Of a stretch of DNA of 7,693 nt, positions 6,436 through 7,693 are shown in pieces. Position 1 is the stretch's first letter; each line of letters starts with the position of its first letter. Location of the stretch: contig CAJTSQ010000062.1 of NCBI GenBank assembly GCA_910578735.1, positions 1 through 7,693 of the forward strand, in the 5' to 3' direction. Position numbers and translations under genes: made by a program. This stretch comes from an uncultured Oscillospiraceae bacterium. Lineage in GTDB: Bacteria > Bacillota > Clostridia > Oscillospirales > Oscillospiraceae. The notes below the pieces were generated by a model, which was not told where the DNA came from, did not search any database, and was given only the letters and a program-made list of their open reading frames with translations.

Positions 6436-6484
6436 GACGGCAAGGTATCGCAGGTTAGGTCGTTCCTGCGACCTGTTGACCGCC
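6436..6484 (-). promoter_or_regulatory. Composite hairpin with internal loop and AU bulge, possible protein-binding site
   Basis: On the minus strand GGCGGU (6484-6479) pairs with GCCGUC (6441-6436) using two G-U pairs. AGGU (6474-6471) pairs with ACCU (6446-6443), and CGCAGG (6470-6465) pairs with CCUGCG (6454-6449), leaving a two-base AU bulge at 6447-6448 and a 10-base apical loop. An overlapping alternative, AGGUCG with CGACCU (6469-6474 with 6457-6462), cannot form at the same time. Bulged helices like this often bind proteins; the ligand is unknown. Confidence 0.5.
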
Positions 6485-6717
6485 CCGCGCCTGGTTGGGT
6501 CAGGCGCATTTTTATCGAGAAGTTCCCAGGGCCTGTACACGTTGGGCCCGGGTCCTCCTATCAAAACCGCATAAGCGGGTTTGACCTGATTGCGCGCGCT
6601 CCCCCCTGCGGCCACAGCACTTTCCCAAGGGTTTGGGAGTTTCTATGGGTACACAAGATTTGAACGCACGGCTGCGTGGAAAATGTTTTTCCTTGTCCCA
6701 CGGGGACACAACGATTG

Positions 6718-6746
6718 ATTATACTCCCGAAAGGGAGGATTTGCAA
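6718..6746 (-). promoter_or_regulatory. Sigma-A-type promoter inside the operon
   Basis: On the minus strand a -35 box TTGCAA (6746-6741; 4 of 6 to consensus), a 17-base spacer and a perfect -10 TATAAT (6723-6718). The start point would be near 6711-6712. The spacer itself is a small inverted repeat, CTCCC-TTTC-GGGAG (6737-6724), directly beside the -10 box. It would drive rpsH and everything downstream separately from rplX-rplE-rpsN. This is a sequence match only. Confidence 0.7.
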
Positions 6747-6789
6747 GGAAAACTTCGCCCGAACACACGAACATGTGGACAGAGATATG

Positions 6790-6821
6790 CCGGAACGGAG
6801 CTTTTTTCGGCTCCGTTCCGG
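6790..6821 (-). terminator. Strong 12-bp hairpin directly after rpsN
   Basis: Positions 6790-6801 and 6810-6821 are perfectly complementary (CCGGAACGGAGC arms) around an eight-base loop, 15 bases after the rpsN stop. In the operon direction no T-run follows, so it is not a textbook intrinsic terminator there. Read on the plus strand it is followed by TTTTT and a second TTTTT (6824-6838), so it could stop antisense transcripts. In the operon direction it may protect or define the 3' end of the rplX-rplE-rpsN mRNA, or cause partial termination before the new promoter. Confidence 0.55.
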
Positions 6822-6836
6822 ACATTTTTGCTCTTT

Positions 6837-7022
6837 TTACCAGGAGGCCTTGCGGACTCCGGGGATCTGTCCCTTGTAGGCCAGCTCGCGGAAGCAGATA
6901 CGGCAGATGCCGTAGTCCCGGAGGTAGGCGTGGGGACGGCCGCACAGCTTGCAGCGATTGTAGCGGCGGGAGGAGAACTTAGGCTCCTTCTGCTGCTTCA
7001 GGATCATAGACTTTTTAGCCAT
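6837..7022 (-). CDS. rpsN: 30S ribosomal protein S14, short zinc-binding type
   Basis: S14 lies in the head of the small subunit. The 61-residue product starts MAKKSMILKQQKEPKFSSRR and contains Cys24, Cys27, Cys40 and Cys43 (CKLC...CRIC), a full zinc site, followed by the conserved FRELAYKGQIPGVRKASW end. This is the type Z form (also called rpsZ) found in the spc operon of Gram-positive bacteria, not the 89-100 residue cysteine-free form. GGAGGAGG precedes the ATG in the 15-base spacer after rplE. Unlike usual, rpsH does not follow at once: a 444-base gap with a hairpin and a promoter comes next. Confidence 0.98.
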   Translation of the reverse strand: MAKKSMILKQQKEPKFSSRRYNRCKLCGRPHAYLRDYGICRICFRELAYKGQIPGVRKASW

Positions 7023-7037
7023 AACTCTTCCTCCTCC

Positions 7038-7589
7038 TTAGCGGCCAGCAAAGGGAGCGCCCACCAGCTTCAGCAGCTCACGGGCCTCCTCGTCGGTCTG
7101 GGCGGTGGTGACCACCACGATGTCCATGCCGCGGATCTTGTCGATCTTGTCGTACTCGATCTCGGGGAAGATCAGCTGCTCCTTCACGCCCAGGGCGTAG
7201 TTGCCCCGGCCGTCGAAGGCGTCGGCGGAGATGCCCCGGAAGTCACGGACGCGGGGCAGGGCCACGTTGAACAGGCGGTCCAGGAACTCCCACATCTTGC
7301 TGCCCCGCAGGGTGACCTTGGCGCCGATGACCATCCCTTCCCGCAGCTTGAAGTTCGCCACAGACTTGCGGGCCTTGGTGATGACCGCCTTCTGGCCGGT
7401 GATGGTGGTCAGGTCGTTGACCACGGCGTCCAGCACCTTGGCGTTCTCACGGGCCTCGCTGCAGCCCACGTTGACCACGATCTTCTCCAGGCGGGGAATC
7501 TGCATGGTGGACTTGTAGCCGAACTTCTGCATCAGAGCAGGAGCGACCTCGTCCTGGTACAGCTTCTTCAGGTTAGGTGTATTAGCCAT
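7038..7589 (-). CDS. rplE: 50S ribosomal protein L5
   Basis: L5 binds 5S rRNA and contacts P-site tRNA in the central protuberance. The 183-residue product starts MANTPNLKKLYQDEVAPALM and carries the family stretch RLEKIVVNVG (33-42), then ARKSVANFKLREGMVIGAKV (about 72-91), and PEIEYDKIDKIRGMDIVVVT (about 143-162). Length is normal, with only a few extra N-terminal residues. GGAGGAG lies close before the ATG. It sits 15 bases after rplX and 15 before rpsN. I saw no obvious stem-loop over its start like the S8 repressor site known at E. coli rplE, though I could not compute folding. Confidence 0.98.
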   Translation of the reverse strand: MANTPNLKKLYQDEVAPALMQKFGYKSTMQIPRLEKIVVNVGCSEARENAKVLDAVVNDLTTITGQKAVITKARKSVANFKLREGMVIGAKVTLRGSKMWEFLDRLFNVALPRVRDFRGISADAFDGRGNYALGVKEQLIFPEIEYDKIDKIRGMDIVVVTTAQTDEEARELLKLVGAPFAGR

Positions 7590-7604
7590 TTCGCTCCTCC
7601 TCTC

Positions 7605-7693
7605 TTAAATCTCAGCGCCGCACTTCTTGCAGACGCGGATCTTCTTGCCATCGGCCAGCAGCTTGTGTGCGGGCCGGGTGGGCTTGCTGCACT
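7605..7693 (-). CDS. rplX: 50S ribosomal protein L24, C-terminal end only
   Basis: Only the last 28 codons are in the window. They end KKIRVCKKCGAEI and start near CSKPTRPAHKLLADG, the C-terminal part of bacterial L24. The Cys residue at the start and CKKC near the end fit the zinc-ribbon-like tail seen in many Gram-positive L24 proteins; the first cysteine pair would lie partly outside the window. L24 is an initiator of large-subunit assembly. Its place upstream of rplE is the standard spc order. Confidence 0.93.
   Translation of the reverse strand, partial: CSKPTRPAHKLLADGKKIRVCKKCGAEI

Larger units (their letters stand above)
6393..6712 (-). ncRNA. Candidate long structured 5' leader RNA of rpsH
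   Basis: About 320 bases between a predicted promoter and the rpsH start contain consecutive inverted repeats on the minus strand: 6694-6708 (6 bp), 6664-6677 (5 bp), 6599-6639 (branched, with competing pairings), 6561-6584 (10 pairs with one mismatch, loop UUAU), 6525-6552 (8 bp, one bulge), 6487-6507 (7 bp perfect), 6436-6484 (composite, 16 bp with internal loop and AU bulge) and 6415-6434 (7 bp perfect). Three pairs that are G-U on the minus strand (6437/6483, 6441/6479, and the U-G within 6606-6617) would be A-C mismatches on the plus strand, favouring the minus strand as the functional RNA. I do not recognise any known riboswitch, T-box, SRP, RNase P, tmRNA or tRNA signature. A leader that controls the downstream ribosomal genes is the simplest reading; a separate processed RNA is possible. 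Confidence 0.5.

Noticed and set aside
6424..6615. A 63-codon minus-strand frame from a GTG in the rpsN-rpsH gap
   Set aside because: There is no ribosome binding site at its start, no similarity I recognise, and other frames in this GC-rich gap are also open. The shorter internal version is kept only as a weak finding.
6226..6663. A plus-strand frame of 145 codons across the gap and the rpsH start
   Set aside because: It overlaps rpsH antisense, has no supporting start signal, and the product looks random.
6720..6725. TATACT as a plus-strand -10 box
   Set aside because: It overlaps the better minus-strand TATAAT and the only -35-like sequence, TTGTCC at 6693, is 21 bases away, which is too far.
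6393..6836. tRNA, tmRNA, SRP RNA, RNase P RNA, T-box or common riboswitch in the gap
   Set aside because: I looked for their core motifs (T-arm, T-box sequence, RNase P and SRP cores, TPP, FMN, cobalamin, glycine and SAM elements) on both strands and found none; a covariance model search would be decisive.
6393..6836. Insertion sequence or transposon remnant in the gap
   Set aside because: I saw no terminal inverted repeats with flanking duplications and no transposase fragment; the inverted repeats are local hairpins.

Overview
The window is a stretch of the bacterial ribosomal-protein 'spc' operon and its downstream extension, all transcribed from the minus strand. In transcription order (right to left) it holds rplX (3' end only), rplE, rpsN, a 444-base gene-free gap, rpsH, rplF, rplR, rpsE, rpmD, rplO, secY, adk, map, a small KOW-domain gene, infA, rpmJ and rpsM (cut by the left edge). 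The gene order, the zinc-binding short form of S14, the four-cysteine LID of adenylate kinase, the KOW gene between map and infA, strong AGGAGG ribosome binding sites and GC-rich codon use suggest a GC-rich Clostridia member of the Bacillota. An Oscillospirales-type gut anaerobe is my best guess, which is inference and not proven by the window.

Right part (6837-7693): L24 end, L5 and S14, tightly packed with 15-base spacers. Centre right (6393-6836): the gap between rpsN and rpsH. It is not coding in any convincing way. It has a 12-bp perfect hairpin just after rpsN, then a strong sigma-A-like promoter (TTGCAA, 17 bases, TATAAT), then about 320 bases filled with consecutive hairpins ending directly before the rpsH ribosome binding site. 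This is the most interesting part of the window: it looks like an internal promoter with a long structured mRNA leader, a candidate autoregulatory RNA for the second half of the operon.

Middle (2490-6392): S8, L6, L18, S5, L30, L15 and SecY, spaced by 2-18 bases, building both ribosomal subunits and the protein-export channel. Left part (1-2477): adk, map, the KOW gene and infA overlap one another by 1, 8 and 8 bases, so they are probably translationally coupled, and infA starts with TTG. An 85-base spacer with a hairpin separates infA from rpmJ and rpsM, which would lead on to the S11-S4-RpoA genes outside the window.

Together the genes make ribosomal proteins, the SecY translocon, the enzyme that removes the initiator methionine, an initiation factor and a nucleotide-balancing kinase: one growth-linked transcription unit. 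Apart from the rpsN-rpsH gap, the region is conventional housekeeping DNA.
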